This document shows, piece after piece, positions 6,620 through 12,711 of a DNA stretch of 35,778 nucleotides. Both the position numbers and the translations under genes were made by a program. This DNA comes from Methanobacteriota archaeon (lineage in GTDB: Archaea; Thermoplasmatota; Thermoplasmata; UBA10834), in NCBI GenBank assembly GCA_020347565.1, contig CP070732.1:1626963-1662740 (forward strand). Direction: 5' to 3'. Positions within the stretch are counted from its first letter, which is position 1. Every line of letters begins with the position of its first letter. The notes below the pieces were generated by a model that saw nothing but the letters and a program-made list of their open reading frames with translations, had not been told where the DNA came from and ran no database searches.

Positions 6620-7408
6620 ATGAAGTGTCCGAAGTGTGGTTCGGAGTATTTCTCAAGCGCACCGACTTGCTATGCCTGCAGTCGGCTAGAGAGACCCGTT
6701 GCTGAAGAGGAAGAAGTCAGTTGGAGGAGGGCCATTGCCCTCCTATTGGGAGCAATCTTCATTGGGTTTGGCAACCCCCTCCTATTGATAGGTCCCGACC
6801 TCGTTCCCATAGATGCGCGGATTGGATTCGTAACCTTCTGTGTGTTCGTTATATCATTTGGCGCAGGCATCGTGTCATACTCCCTCCTATACTCCAAGAC
6901 ATCCCTCAAGGAGTTCCGAGAGGGAAAGGAACTCAGTAATCGTGGAGCGGCGGGAGCGGCGGCCTTGGGATTGGGCATTATGGTCTTCATCCCATATTAC
7001 CTGAATGCAGCATACTACTTCGAGTTTACACCAAGGTTGTTTGAGGTACTAGGGCTTCTCCTGCCGCTTTCCATCCTGTTGATTATCGCTGGCTTATACA
7101 GACGGCCCAGGTTCCTCTTCCGGACGCAAGAAATGGAATTGGACGCATCACGCAGGACGACTATCGGTAGCTCAATCCTGGCCATAGGCTTCATTGCGCA
7201 GATGGTTATGTTCGCCTACGGAAGCTGGAGACCGTCGGATGCAGTCATAGGTGCATGGATACTCTACATGCTCTTCATCGGACCGATAGTAGTGATTGCA
7301 GGTATCGCAGTTCTGTGGGGACCCATGGGAAGGCCGTGGATTCCAGGAGAACATCGCGCACAGGAAGAAGATCAAGCTGAGACCAGCAGCTCATTGGATT
7401 CGACATAG
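6620..7408 (+). CDS. Zinc-ribbon multi-spanning membrane protein (262 aa)
   Basis: MKCPKCGSEY begins a zinc ribbon (Cys3/Cys6 and Cys17/Cys20), followed by about six hydrophobic helices (roughly 38-58, 68-90, 115-135, 142-160, 188-205 and 212-235) and an acidic Ser-rich tail. The start is ATG 6620, placing the first CXXC at the N-terminus; the TTG opening at 6608 adds only four residues. It is the fullest example in this window of the ribbon-plus-helices design. No transporter or enzyme motif is visible. Confidence 0.75.
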   Translation: MKCPKCGSEYFSSAPTCYACSRLERPVAEEEEVSWRRAIALLLGAIFIGFGNPLLLIGPDLVPIDARIGFVTFCVFVISFGAGIVSYSLLYSKTSLKEFREGKELSNRGAAGAAALGLGIMVFIPYYLNAAYYFEFTPRLFEVLGLLLPLSILLIIAGLYRRPRFLFRTQEMELDASRRTTIGSSILAIGFIAQMVMFAYGSWRPSDAVIGAWILYMLFIGPIVVIAGIAVLWGPMGRPWIPGEHRAQEEDQAETSSSLDST

Positions 7409-7458
7409 ACGGACTTCTGCTTAGCTCGCGGTCAGTCTTTCAATCCTATCTGTACCGT

Positions 7459-7479
7459 CCGCCCCTATGGCCTTTTCTC
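7459..7479 (+). repeat. Array element copy 10
   Basis: Perfect consensus between convergent genes. Confidence 0.9.
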
Positions 7480-7506
7480 CGACAAAGGAACTACCTGTCG
7501 TGGCGC

Positions 7507-7851
7507 TCACCCTACCCTGTTCAGCCAGTGAAGGGTGTAAGTCACATAGTACAGAATGAAGAACGGGATCCAGAAATAAACGACCAATTCTCGCAGTAGT
7601 GCATCATTCTCAGACGAGGGATCTCGAATCCACAAGATGATTGCAATCGCCGCAAGAACGATGATTGGCAAGAGAACAACGGTCAACACGAATGCGAGGT
7701 TCGGAATGCCTTCGGGAACATGAATTCGATCGGCGATATAAGATGCGAGATATGCCACTCCAAAGCCTGCAAAAAGCCCTATTGCCACAGCTGGCATGCG
7801 GATTGATTTGGCATCTTGAACCGACTCGGACACTTTCCCGCCACTCCTCAT
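7507..7851 (-). CDS. Three-helix membrane protein (114 aa)
   Basis: Hydrophobic segments at about 19-38, 52-73 and 90-107 are joined by a charged loop (RDPSSENDALLRE). AGGAG lies just before ATG 7851, though closer than usual. The last helix is rich in aromatics (YFWIPFFILYYVTYTLHW). No known family is recognised. The gene occupies one inter-element interval alone. Confidence 0.65.
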   Translation of the reverse strand: MRSGGKVSESVQDAKSIRMPAVAIGLFAGFGVAYLASYIADRIHVPEGIPNLAFVLTVVLLPIIVLAAIAIILWIRDPSSENDALLRELVVYFWIPFFILYYVTYTLHWLNRVG

Positions 7852-7866
7852 TCTCCTGATGCCCGT

Positions 7867-7887
7867 ACGCCCCTATGACCTTTTCTC
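7867..7887 (+). repeat. Array element copy 11
   Basis: Variant ACGCCCCTATGACC, in a divergent intergenic region upstream of the regulator leader. Confidence 0.85.
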
Positions 7888-7916
7888 TGGGATGAATACC
7901 TTCGAAACCCCCCGAG

Positions 7917-7978
7917 TAAAAAAGGTTTAACCTATAGCAACGCCGTTATCTGCATTCCTCGATTGTGGTTCGAGGAGG
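7917..7978 (+). promoter_or_regulatory. Promoter and stem-loop leader, copy 2
   Basis: AAAAAAGGTTTAACC (TATA-like), AACGCCGTTAT (7939-7949) and the hairpin CCTCGA (7957-7962), loop TTGTGGT, TCGAGG (7970-7975) followed by AGGAG repeat the arrangement at 322-378. Bases from AAAAGG to GAGGAGG are alignable between the two loci without gaps except in the loop, which suggests common descent of the whole promoter-leader unit. Confidence 0.65.
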
Positions 7979-7994
7979 AGTGAAGACTAGACAA

Positions 7995-8993
7995 ATGGAC
8001 AATACTGACAAGAAGCTACTGCAGTTGATATCTGAAGATCCCAGGATTCCTCTTAAGGAGCTCGCGAAGAGACTCGGGACCTCAAGGCAGACAGTCAACA
8101 GTAGGCTCCAAGTCCTAGCTAGGCTAGGTACATTCAAGTGCATCAAGGCGAAGATTTCCTACGGTTATTATGGCAACTTGACCTTCCCTGTTGTCTGGGG
8201 TATGTCAAAGGCCGCATCGACCGATAATACCTTGGACAGACTAGGGGAAAACGAATCCACTTTCGCCGCTGCCGTCCTTGGAGGAGGAGTCCTACTGGTC
8301 TTCGGATGTCTCAGAGAGGTATCTGAGCTCGAACGGTATGTCGGTTCCGTCAAGCGAGTTGCAGAGATGCCTGAGGCTACGGTGGGTTTGCTATCCTATC
8401 ATGATGGCGTGAATTTTGACTGTTGGTCGGAGGGAGCAACGCTCAGTAAGGACTGCAAGCAGCTCTCATCTCTCGACTTGAAGATAATCGACTCGCTCCA
8501 TGACGACCCGCGCAAATCGCCCAAGATGATAGCTGACGCAGTCGGAGCCTCGACCAAGACTGTCAGGCGACACATCGAGCGCATGAGATCGGAAGGGTCG
8601 TTGGATTTTCGCATCCCAGTTGACTTTCCACCTGGCGAGAGCTTCTTCACGTTGCTGTTCATCAATCTCAGGAGCGGTGCTGACAAAGTCAAAGTCGGCA
8701 GAAGAATTCTTTCAAGATACCCGCAGAGAGTGCTAATCGCCAGGCCATTCATCAACATCCCGGACTTCGTTCGCGTGCTTCTCAGGTCAGACAAGATGAC
8801 CGAGATACGCCGAATCATCAAAGAGGTCAGTAAGGATGAAGACGTTGTGTCCGTGAGGCCTAATCTCATCTACTTCTGGCGTGAATATGAAACAACCTGG
8901 CACAATAAAATGCTTCGAACGCTTGCGCGAACACCGGGAGGGGCAGTAGTGAACCTCGACGAACCCGGGATAGGAGATGACGACCATGGCTAG
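7995..8993 (+). CDS. Lrp/AsnC-like regulator with two helix-turn-helix domains
   Basis: A 332-residue DNA-binding protein. The N-terminal winged HTH (about 5-50: KKLLQLISEDPRIPLKELA, RLGTSRQTVNSRLQVL) is of Lrp/AsnC type. After a mixed alpha/beta middle domain comes a second HTH (about 157-205: LDLKIIDSLHDDPR, GASTKTVRRHIERM) and another alpha/beta C-terminal domain. This doubled layout is known in archaeal Lrp-related regulators. The start was set at ATG 7995, just before the HTH; GTGs at 7965 and 7980 are in frame but overlap the leader hairpin or its ribosome site. It is the only obvious DNA-binding regulator in the left region and shares its leader with the gene at 387, so autoregulation is plausible (inference). 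Confidence 0.85.
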   Translation: MDNTDKKLLQLISEDPRIPLKELAKRLGTSRQTVNSRLQVLARLGTFKCIKAKISYGYYGNLTFPVVWGMSKAASTDNTLDRLGENESTFAAAVLGGGVLLVFGCLREVSELERYVGSVKRVAEMPEATVGLLSYHDGVNFDCWSEGATLSKDCKQLSSLDLKIIDSLHDDPRKSPKMIADAVGASTKTVRRHIERMRSEGSLDFRIPVDFPPGESFFTLLFINLRSGADKVKVGRRILSRYPQRVLIARPFINIPDFVRVLLRSDKMTEIRRIIKEVSKDEDVVSVRPNLIYFWREYETTWHNKMLRTLARTPGGAVVNLDEPGIGDDDHG

Positions 8994-9009
8994 GAGACTG
9001 GCCTAAACG

Positions 9010-9023
9010 CCTTCGTGAGAAGG
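9010..9023 (+). terminator. Hairpin after the regulator gene
   Basis: CCTTC-GTGA-GAAGG is a perfect 5-bp stem 17 bp after the stop codon, followed by TTGCCCCTCC. A second inverted repeat, TGACC-AAAC-GGTCA, lies at 9048-9061. Either could end the transcript or bind protein; neither has a strong T-run. Confidence 0.35.
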
Positions 9024-9113
9024 TTGCCCCTCCAGTCAAGCGCAGGTTGACCAAACGGTCAGCGTTTGCTCTTCAGGTCGTCCTCCGCTTGACTCTTCCA
9101 TATGACATGAACC

Positions 9114-9128
9114 GTCAATACCATTGAC
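9114..9128. promoter_or_regulatory. Palindrome GTCAAT-ACC-ATTGAC
   Basis: A perfect 6-bp inverted repeat with a 3-bp centre lies about 30 bp before the third stem-loop leader. It has the size of a homodimer binding site and lies just behind the regulator gene. No binding evidence is available. Confidence 0.35.
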
Positions 9129-9156
9129 CATGCCTCGCATGAGGAGCACAACGAAG

Positions 9157-9182
9157 CCTCGAAACGTGGTTCGAGGAGGGGG
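9157..9182 (+). promoter_or_regulatory. Stem-loop leader, copy 3
   Basis: CCTCGAA (9157-9163), loop ACGTGG, TTCGAGG (9170-9176), then AGGGGGTGA. The stem, the GTGG in the loop and the ribosome site directly behind match the other two leaders, but the upstream promoter part does not. Confidence 0.5.
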
Positions 9183-9189
9183 TGATTGA

Positions 9190-9414
9190 ATGAAGACGAT
9201 GCATTTGCCGTTGGCGAGCATTGCCATAGCAATGACTCCAATTGCTGCAAGAGAAGAACTCAGAAGAAGATGGCCATCCCATGGTAGCTTGAGAGATAGA
9301 ACAAGAATGACTATTGGGACCATGAATTCAAAGAAGAAGCACCCCTTCGGAAGCCAATCGAATACTCGAAAGCTCCCACTCGAATCGAAGGCGGAAGAGC
9401 TAGCACATTCTTGA
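9190..9414 (+). CDS. Doubtful small basic protein behind the third leader
   Basis: ATG 9190 follows the stem-loop leader and GAGGGGGTGA at good spacing and opens 74 codons (MKTMHLPLASIAIAMTPIAA...). The product is basic and low in complexity after residue 20, unlike a well-conserved protein. The leader argues for a real gene here; the poor sequence suggests decay or a wrong frame. The opposite strand has a competing hydrophobic frame. Confidence 0.3.
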   Translation: MKTMHLPLASIAIAMTPIAAREELRRRWPSHGSLRDRTRMTIGTMNSKKKHPFGSQSNTRKLPLESKAEELAHS

Positions 9415-9480
9415 GGACTCCAAGCATGTACCCATGAATTGATGGGCTAGATGTATGATGATCGTGGTTCTCCTCCAATT

Positions 9481-9501
9481 CCGCCCATATGGCCTTTTCA
9501 C
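9481..9501 (+). repeat. Array element copy 12
   Basis: Variant CCGCCCATATGGCCTTTTCAC, 15 bp beyond the stop codon of the small minus-strand gene at 9517. Confidence 0.85.
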
Positions 9502-9516
9502 ACGATAACTGTCTAT

Positions 9517-9690
9517 TCAGCTTCGCCATTGAGACAGTCGGCGGGAGACCATGCTTGCCAAGACAGCAAATGGCCAAAATGGAACGCCTATCCAGTAGAT
9601 GAACCCGTGAGATCTTCGTCTAACTTCGTCTTGTCGAACGCCTTCATCTGATTCGTGTCTTCCCCATGCAAGAATGTGATGTCGATCCAT
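9517..9690 (-). CDS. Small single-helix membrane protein (57 aa)
   Basis: The frame starts MDRHHILAWGRHESDEG, continues with a basic stretch (RQDEVRRRS), then a hydrophobic aromatic helix (FIYWIGVPFWPFAVLASMV, about 30-48) and ends SRRLSQWRS. A clear TATA box (GTATATAATC on the minus strand, 9730-9740) sits about 45 bp before the ATG, and AGAGGGA lies about 13 bases before it. Promoter, helix and neat fit between array elements 12 and 13 make it credible despite its size. Basic residues on both flanks leave the topology open. Confidence 0.65.
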   Translation of the reverse strand: MDRHHILAWGRHESDEGVRQDEVRRRSHGFIYWIGVPFWPFAVLASMVSRRLSQWRS

Positions 9691-9729
9691 GTGAGTTTCA
9701 ATCCCTCTCTACTATACTGGAGGCTTCTG

Positions 9730-9740
9730 ATTATATACTC
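9730..9740 (-). promoter_or_regulatory. TATA box of the 57-aa gene
   Basis: The minus strand reads GAGTATATAATC. The transcript start expected about 25 bp on, near 9705, gives a leader of about 15 bases before the ATG at 9690. Confidence 0.55.
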
Positions 9741-9756
9741 TTTGGAGGAGTACCGT

Positions 9757-9777
9757 CCGCCCCTATGGCCTTTTCTC
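9757..9777 (+). repeat. Array element copy 13
   Basis: Perfect consensus, followed by CCCCGG. It lies 9 bp beyond the stop codon of the minus-strand gene at 9787. Confidence 0.9.
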
Positions 9778-9786
9778 CCCGGCCAA

Positions 9787-10371
9787 TCAGACCTCGATTA
9801 TTGAATACTCTAGTATGCAGTCGGTCTCGTCTTTCCCGTCTATACTGCCGTCGGATGTCCAGGAGTAGTCAAACGGTCTAAGAATATAGTGATGGGTATG
9901 ATCTTCTTCTTCTGGGCTGTAATCAATCGGAATGGCGCCTTCGAAGTTCCAGTCGAATACCTCGATTGTGAAACTAATCCAGGACTGCCCATCAGGAATG
10001 TCTACCATAGCTGAGAATGGACTCTCGATTTCCTCAGTGTCGTTGAAGATTGCGCTTGCATAGGTCTCTCCGAAGTAGCTGAAGTCCTCTCCTGTCCATC
10101 CAACCCGTATCTCAAAGTAGGGATCTCCGGAAGTGCCAGAATCTGCGCTTCCGTCTCCACGATACGAGTCAATCGAGATTCGTACTGTGGTAGCATCATC
10201 GTCGATTCGTGTGGCTTCTACCAGGAGTGACGAGACTGCACTCACCAGCAGAATGATGGCGAGAATGAAAGCCACCATTGAACGGCGCTCTTCGGCTCTC
10301 TTACGAAAGAGCAGCCCGAGGGCTACGCAGGTGAGCGCAAGAATGATCAGAACCAGGAACAAGGCGGACAT
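9787..10371 (-). CDS. Membrane-anchored protein with an extracytoplasmic beta domain
   Basis: 194 residues: two hydrophobic helices (about 2-22 and 32-52) separated by a basic loop (RKRAEERRS), then an acidic domain of about 140 residues with alternating hydrophobic strands (DPYFEIRVGW, SWISFTIEVFDWN, HHYILRPFDYSW). The acidic, strand-rich domain recalls C2-like calcium-binding sandwiches, but I see no full signature. With the basic loop inside, the large domain lies outside the cell. GGAGGGGTGA lies upstream of ATG 10371. Confidence 0.7.
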   Translation of the reverse strand: MSALFLVLIILALTCVALGLLFRKRAEERRSMVAFILAIILLVSAVSSLLVEATRIDDDATTVRISIDSYRGDGSADSGTSGDPYFEIRVGWTGEDFSYFGETYASAIFNDTEEIESPFSAMVDIPDGQSWISFTIEVFDWNFEGAIPIDYSPEEEDHTHHYILRPFDYSWTSDGSIDGKDETDCILEYSIIEV

Positions 10372-10408
10372 TCAGCCACTCACCCCTCCTCTGCCTCCCG
10401 ATACCCCT

Positions 10409-10429
10409 CCGCCCCTAAGGCCTTTTCTC
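10409..10429 (+). repeat. Array element copy 14
   Basis: Variant with CCCTAAGGCC, in a divergent intergenic region. Confidence 0.9.
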
Positions 10430-10449
10430 TGGGAAGGAAATCCTGAGAT

Positions 10450-10460
10450 ACTCTTAAGAG
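10450..10460 (+). promoter_or_regulatory. TATA-like box of the 54-aa gene
   Basis: ACTCTTAAGAG is 23-33 bp before the ATG at 10483, the spacing expected for a leaderless archaeal transcript. Confidence 0.4.
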
Positions 10461-10482
10461 TCTCGTCCTGAATTGCATCTCG

Positions 10483-10647
10483 ATGTCTGGTGGAACGGCA
10501 ACGCAACCGCCTGCTCGCGTGCTACCACGAGGCAGGAAGGCATTGCTGGAGCTTAGGAAGTCAGGCTTTCTCGGTCTCAGTCGGAAGAGCATCCTGTTCT
10601 TTCTTCTCGCATTCGCAGTCTTCATGACGATTCTCGTCTTCTGGTAA
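10483..10647 (+). CDS. Tail-anchored membrane miniprotein (54 aa)
   Basis: MSGGTATQPPARVLPRGRKA opens a basic cytoplasmic part that ends in one C-terminal helix (SILFFLLAFAVFMTILVFW) at the very end of the protein. Length and layout resemble the archaeal Sec61-beta subunit, but the family's GAGL motif is not visible, so that is only a possibility. There is no ribosome site; the TATA-like box places the transcript start close to the ATG, so it is read as leaderless. The overlapping minus-strand frame was rejected because it translates the array element. Confidence 0.6.
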   Translation: MSGGTATQPPARVLPRGRKALLELRKSGFLGLSRKSILFFLLAFAVFMTILVFW

Positions 10648-10658
10648 GAGTAGACATT

Positions 10659-10679
10659 CCGCCCCTATGGCCTTTTCTC
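10659..10679 (+). repeat. Array element copy 15
   Basis: Perfect consensus, 12 bp after the stop codon of the 54-aa gene and between convergent genes. Confidence 0.9.
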
Positions 10680-10747
10680 TGCGAAGATTTAGCGCTATCG
10701 CGTCAGGGCTTCCTTGCTATGCGAAAGGTTCTGTTCCACATGTCTTC

Positions 10748-11515
10748 TCAGATTATTACCGTTACCGGCACCGTTGTCCCGCTGTCTACCAGGATTACCT
10801 CAGAGTGAACCGTCGAATTCTGGTCGTGAGTTATCACTTCAATGTGGCAATTGTGATATTCTCGGGGCCAATCCCAAAGGACATCAACCGTGATATTGTG
10901 CGTGGACAGAGGCCCGAAATTGCCGGAAATCCTTAACTCACCATCAACAAACACGCTGAATCTCTTGTCATCGTCCGGGTTATCGCGATGCACGCCAAAC
11001 TCAAGGCCTGCGGAGCCAGTTTGCGAAAAGAGGTCGCGATAACTTGGATACTCAGTATATGCATCCTGGATGTACACACCATACTCAGTGACTTCATTGC
11101 TCGGCTTAAGGAGGATATGGCAATCCAGGCGGTACTGCCCTCCCGGTACCATCATCAAAGTAGTACCATGCAAGATTACCCTATTCTCCCCAGCCTGAAT
11201 ACAGGAGAGGTGTACATGTACCCGAACAGTGGAAGGGCCTATTCCGTTCCATTTGTGCATGATGATGGTCTCGGCAACTTCGCCTGGCGCAACTTCGCCG
11301 GACCTTTCATCGAGCGCCTCTAGCGGCGAGTAAGGGGGTTCGTATTCTGAAGTCCAAACATTATAGCCTACTCCCTCGCTGCCTTCTTCGTGATGAATGT
11401 AGCATATGATTTCAGCCGTGCTGGTCTTTCGAAACCATCCAGCAGCGTAGACACCAGCGACAACCAGAGCAGTGATTATCACGACTAACAGGGCGATCTG
11501 AACTCTCCTATCCAT
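10748..11515 (-). CDS. Signal-anchored extracytoplasmic protein (255 aa)
   Basis: A basic start (MDRRVQ) and one helix (about 6-26, ALLVVIITALVVAGVYAAGW) anchor a domain of about 225 residues rich in beta strands and aromatics. The domain has two repeated patterns of strand, Val/His-rich strand and hydrophobic end (STVRVHVHLSCIQAGEN and HNITVDVLWDW), suggesting two immunoglobulin-like or other sandwich domains. It holds at least two sequons (HNIT, QNST). No catalytic motif is seen. It is probably exposed on the outer face of the cell membrane. Confidence 0.7.
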   Translation of the reverse strand: MDRRVQIALLVVIITALVVAGVYAAGWFRKTSTAEIICYIHHEEGSEGVGYNVWTSEYEPPYSPLEALDERSGEVAPGEVAETIIMHKWNGIGPSTVRVHVHLSCIQAGENRVILHGTTLMMVPGGQYRLDCHILLKPSNEVTEYGVYIQDAYTEYPSYRDLFSQTGSAGLEFGVHRDNPDDDKRFSVFVDGELRISGNFGPLSTHNITVDVLWDWPREYHNCHIEVITHDQNSTVHSEVILVDSGTTVPVTVII

Positions 11516-11542
11516 TTCCTTACCCGTTCGCGTTATGCCGTT

Positions 11543-11563
11543 CCGTCCCTATGGCCTTTTCTC
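11543..11563 (+). repeat. Array element copy 16
   Basis: Variant CCGTCCCTATGG, 22 bp beyond the stop codon of the minus-strand gene at 11586. Confidence 0.85.
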
Positions 11564-11585
11564 TGGTTGAGATTAAGGGTCCGTC

Positions 11586-12410
11586 CTAGCTTCTTCTCAA
11601 CATCCGGCGGTTTGATGTACGGGGCGAAGGCTTCAACTTGAGCGTCAATAGCACGAAGATGATCGCAATCAGTGACATCATTACTATCGAATCTGATTCC
11701 AGAGAGTCCTCAGATAAGGCAATTCCTGTGAACATGATAATGATGCCACATAAGTAGGAGGCGATCAGCACGGTCGTCACACCTTGGCCAATTGAGATGT
11801 CATTCGCCACGCTAATAGCCATGCCACAAACCCAGAACATCCAGACAACGAATGCACCCGTGACGATGAGCGATCCGATCAGGTTGATTGCAGGTTCCCA
11901 AGACAGGAAACCAAAGCAGACAACGAACAAGAACTCCCATGGCGCAATGAAAGACACCAGTATGAATGATGACCGATAATCACCACGCCCACGGTACAGC
12001 CTTCTTGAGAAGTAAGCACCCAAAATAGCGATGAGTCCGAGAGTTGTGAATATCAAGGATCCTTGCTGAATGGCTTCAGGCCATTCCAAATTGGCCGATT
12101 GATCGAACATATGATTCTTGAGAAGGCTCCATGCGCCAACGAGAATCGAGGTCGTTGCCAAAACCACAACTGCTACTCTTAGAGTTCCAGAGAGATACAG
12201 TGATTCGAATGCCTTCTTTGGGGAATATGGAATGGACAGCAGGGCTGATTTCTCGAGTCCCCCTCTTCGAGGTAACTCCTCAACAGGCTCAGTCGTCGAA
12301 TTGGATAGGGAAATCACTGATGGCGTTTCGACACTGCAAATGCTGCACTTGATGGCGTTTGATGGAATTTGGCGGCCACACTCTTTGCACACACGAATCT
12401 TCTTCGCCAT
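11586..12410 (-). CDS. Zinc-ribbon plus Yip1-like membrane protein (274 aa)
   Basis: MAKKIRVCKECGRQI starts a zinc ribbon (Cys8/Cys11 and Cys22/Cys25). After a linker, SIPYSPKKAFESL, which resembles the opening of Yip1 domains, leads into five or six membrane helices (about 87-108, 123-145, 160-180, 188-212, 218-240 and 250-265). Zinc ribbon plus Yip1-like domain is a recurrent archaeal layout of unknown role. The start at ATG 12410 follows GAGGGGA; the longer frame to 12512 would translate array element 17. The end LKPSPRTSNRRMLRRS is basic. Confidence 0.7.
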   Translation of the reverse strand: MAKKIRVCKECGRQIPSNAIKCSICSVETPSVISLSNSTTEPVEELPRRGGLEKSALLSIPYSPKKAFESLYLSGTLRVAVVVLATTSILVGAWSLLKNHMFDQSANLEWPEAIQQGSLIFTTLGLIAILGAYFSRRLYRGRGDYRSSFILVSFIAPWEFLFVVCFGFLSWEPAINLIGSLIVTGAFVVWMFWVCGMAISVANDISIGQGVTTVLIASYLCGIIIMFTGIALSEDSLESDSIVMMSLIAIIFVLLTLKLKPSPRTSNRRMLRRS

Positions 12411-12421
12411 TCCCCTCGACC
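12406..12421 (+). repeat. Degenerate companion of the array element, third copy
   Basis: GCCATTCCCCTCGACC lies 33 bp before full copy 17, the same spacing as the pair at 3741 and 3774. Reverse complemented, it holds the ribosome site and ATG of the Yip1-like gene. Confidence 0.6.
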
Positions 12422-12438
12422 CTTCAGCGTATGCCTCT

Positions 12439-12459
12439 CCGCCCCTATGGCCTTTTCTC
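12439..12459 (+). repeat. Array element copy 17
   Basis: Perfect consensus between two minus-strand genes. It supplies the Glu-Lys-Arg-Pro-stop end of the gene at 12445. Confidence 0.9.
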
Positions 12460-12672
12460 CGGGAATAGAAGCTTCCTATTGCACCCAGGGCAATTGGATG
12501 TGATGTCATCAAGCCCCCGCCCGCAACGAGGGCAGAAATATGATTCTTCCATCTCTCGCACCCTTGCTCCTCGAATGAATTTCATTAAGTAGAAGACATA
12601 CACTGCTACAGCTATTCCAATGAGTGTAAGTCCGACGATGATGGCTGGAAGAAGGTTGATTGTCGTCGTCAT
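12445..12672 (-). CDS. Membrane helix plus zinc-ribbon protein (75 aa)
   Basis: One N-terminal helix (about 7-29, LLPAIIVGLTLIGIAVAVYVF), a basic stretch (KFIRGARVRE) and a C-terminal zinc ribbon (Cys47/Cys50 and Cys61/Cys64) form the reverse order of the other ribbon proteins here. The end FPEKRP and the TAG stop are built from the array element. The longer frame to 12840 crosses element 18 and the duplicated promoter and was rejected. ATG 12672 has only a weak upstream purine run. Confidence 0.65.
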   Translation of the reverse strand: MTTTINLLPAIIVGLTLIGIAVAVYVFYLMKFIRGARVREMEESYFCPRCGRGLDDITSNCPGCNRKLLFPEKRP

Positions 12673-12691
12673 CTTTTCGCTATATCCCCGT

Positions 12692-12711
12692 CCACCCCTA
12701 AGCCTTTTCTC
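12692..12711 (+). repeat. Array element copy 18
   Basis: Most divergent copy (CCACCCCTAAGCCTTTTCTC, one base shorter), and the last in the window. It leads into the second copy of the duplicated promoter. Confidence 0.8.

Larger units (their letters stand above)
9036..9577 (-). pseudogene. Possible frameshifted membrane-protein remnant
   Basis: Two minus-strand frames together resemble one broken gene. Upstream, a frame reads GYMLGVLKNVLALPP and stops at 9311; a shifted frame from about 9323 has two hydrophobic stretches (MVPIVILVLSLKL and LAAIGVIAMAMLANGKCIVFI), then a low-quality tail. No start codon fits the second frame apart from the ATG at 9323, and the array element at 9481 lies inside the upstream frame. 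This reading competes with the plus-strand gene at 9190; only one can be right. Confidence 0.3.

Noticed and set aside
10380..10625. Minus-strand 81-codon frame
   Set aside because: Part of it is the translated array element, and the plus strand carries a better small membrane-protein gene.
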